Origin: Megalopta genalis | Taxonomy: Eukaryota > Arthropoda > Insecta > Hymenoptera > Halictidae | Length of the DNA stretch: 64,000 nucleotides | NCBI RefSeq assembly: GCF_051020955.1 | Contig: NW_027476845.1 | Span: 1-64,000, forward strand | Direction of reading: 5' to 3' | Shown: piece by piece, positions 63,168 through 64,000 of the stretch | Position numbering within the stretch: position 1 is the stretch's first letter | How the letters are laid out: the number at the start of each line of letters is the position of its first letter | Notes under the pieces: generated by a model | What the model was told of the DNA's origin: nothing | Database searches by the model: none | The model's input: the letters and a program-made list of their open reading frames with translations, nothing else | Made by a program: the position numbers and the translations under genes

Positions 63168-64000
63168 AACCTTCTCCACAGCATTGATTTGAAGCATAAT
63201 CATGTGTTTTGCATGGATTCGAAGCTAACTCGTTTGTTTCTCCTGCATTTGAAATTATATCACTTATATCGCATGTATCTGATGCTAAATCATTTTTATC
63301 GCACAGATTTGAAGCGAATCCTTCTACTTCGAATTGATTTGAAGCTAAATCATGTGCTTCGCATGGATTTGAAGCTAACTCGTTTGTTTCGTCTGCATTT
63401 GAAGGTATATCTCTTATATCGCAAGTATCTGAAGCTATATCATTTGTGTCGCATGAATTTGAAGCTAAACCTTCTATATCGCATTGATGTGAAGCTAAAT
63501 CATGTGTTTCGCGTGGATTTGAAGCTAAACCTTCTACATCGCATTGATTTGAAGCTAAATCATGTGTTTTGCTTGGATTTGAATCTATATCGTTTGTTTC
63601 ATCTGCATTTGAAGCTATATCACTTATATCGCAACTATCAGATGTTAAATCATTTGTTTCGCATGGATTTGAAGCTAAATCTTCTACATCGCATTGATTT
63701 GTAGCTAAATCGTGTGTTTCGCTTGGATTTGAAGCTATCTCGTTTGATTCGTCTGCATTTGAAGCTATTCCGCTTATATCGCAACTATCTGATGTTAAAT
63801 CATTTCTTTCGCATGGATTTGAAGCTAAATCTTCTATATCGCATTGATTTGCGGCTAAATCATGTGTTTCGCTTGGATTTGAAGCTATCTCGTTTGTTTC
63901 GTCTGCATGTGAAACTACATCACTTATATCGCAACTATCTGATGTTAAATCATTTGTTTAGCATGTATTTGAAGCAAAACCTTCTACATCGCATTGATTT

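Larger units (their letters stand above)
1..64000 (+). repeat. Giant tandem array of 30-bp monomers in a 150-bp pentameric higher-order repeat
   Basis: From the first base to the last the sequence can be cut into 30-bp monomers that begin with TTTGAAGCTA or a one- to three-base variant. Five classes are told apart by positions 11-20: A AATCATGTGT, B ACTCGTTTGT, C TATCACTTAT, D AATCATTTGT, E AACCTTCTAC. By positions 21-30 they are: A and D TTCGCATGGA, B TTCGTCTGCA, C ATCGCAAGTA, E ATCGCATTGA. The usual order is A-B-C-D-E. Every monomer I read has the same orientation, and I found no stretch of even 150 bp that fails to align to the unit. The array is cut by both window edges. Organisation of this kind is typical of eukaryotic satellite DNA; that assignment is inference. 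No function can be read from the sequence. Confidence 0.97.
57151..64000 (+). repeat. Array block III
   Basis: The variant set changes near 57,150, where the 2.97-kb-offset copy ends. Typical of this block are D monomers ending TTTAGCATGG, an E monomer opening TTTCAAGC, C/D junctions reading CAAGTATCTTAAAC, and B monomers with a two-base insertion (GTTTACCTCCTGC). A segment of up to 1.4 kb is present three times, and the window ends inside what appears to be a fourth start. Confidence 0.72.

Noticed and set aside
1..64000. CRISPR array
   Set aside because: Repeats are contiguous 30-mers. There are no unique spacers between repeats; the segments between the conserved 10-bp cores fall into five recurring classes. 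No cas-like gene is visible.
57151..64000. Giant bacterial surface adhesin with degenerate repeats
   Set aside because: No unique N-terminal or anchoring domain, no flanking genes, recurrent stops and frameshifts, and more than 64 kb of repeats. This is beyond what is reasonable for one coding sequence.
1..64000. Telomeric repeats, tRNA or rRNA genes within the array
   Set aside because: I read through for short telomere-type units and for the conserved blocks of tRNA and rRNA and saw none.

Overview
The whole 64 kb is one uninterrupted tandem-repeat array. I see no gene that I can support: no RNA gene, no mobile element and no unique-sequence island. The unit is a 30-bp monomer. Nearly every copy keeps the 10-bp core TTTGAAGCTA at positions 1-10 and a TCG at positions 22-24. 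Five diverged monomer classes (A-E) follow one another in the order A-B-C-D-E, giving a 150-bp higher-order repeat. That is roughly 2,130 monomers and about 425 pentamers, all on the same strand. Both ends of the window lie inside the array, so its true length is greater than 64 kb.

Organism: an array this long with no interruption fits eukaryotic satellite or minisatellite DNA (heterochromatin, subtelomere or pericentromere) far better than a bacterial, archaeal or phage chromosome. The monomers are AT-rich (about 37% GC in the D monomer). I cannot name the species or clade from the sequence.

Layout: there are three blocks with different variant sets. Block I (about 1-15,650) carries short duplications of 0.6-1.4 kb. 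Block II (about 15,650-57,150) is a mosaic of 1-4 kb segments copied up to five times. It is marked by a 12-bp palindromic insertion (nine copies) and by a strongly diverged 121-bp island (four copies). Block III (about 57,150-64,000) has its own variants and a segment of up to 1.4 kb present three times. Two stretches (about 10,480-11,460 and 22,088-24,310) carry many single-base indels that their near-identical paralogues lack. They look like low-quality consensus, or else a local burst of decay.

Coding potential: because 30 is a multiple of three, any frame without a stop in the consensus stays open for hundreds of codons. This produces long Leu/Lys/His/Arg-rich frames on the plus strand (up to 578 codons) and shorter Asp/Glu/Cys-containing frames on the minus strand (up to 192 codons). 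The class differences show no third-codon-position excess in any of these three frames, and stops and frameshifts recur. I treat all of these frames as by-products of the repeat. The minus-strand decapeptide pattern looks protein-like enough that descent from a coding minisatellite remains an open idea. No genes act together here; the content is array evolution by unequal exchange and segmental duplication.
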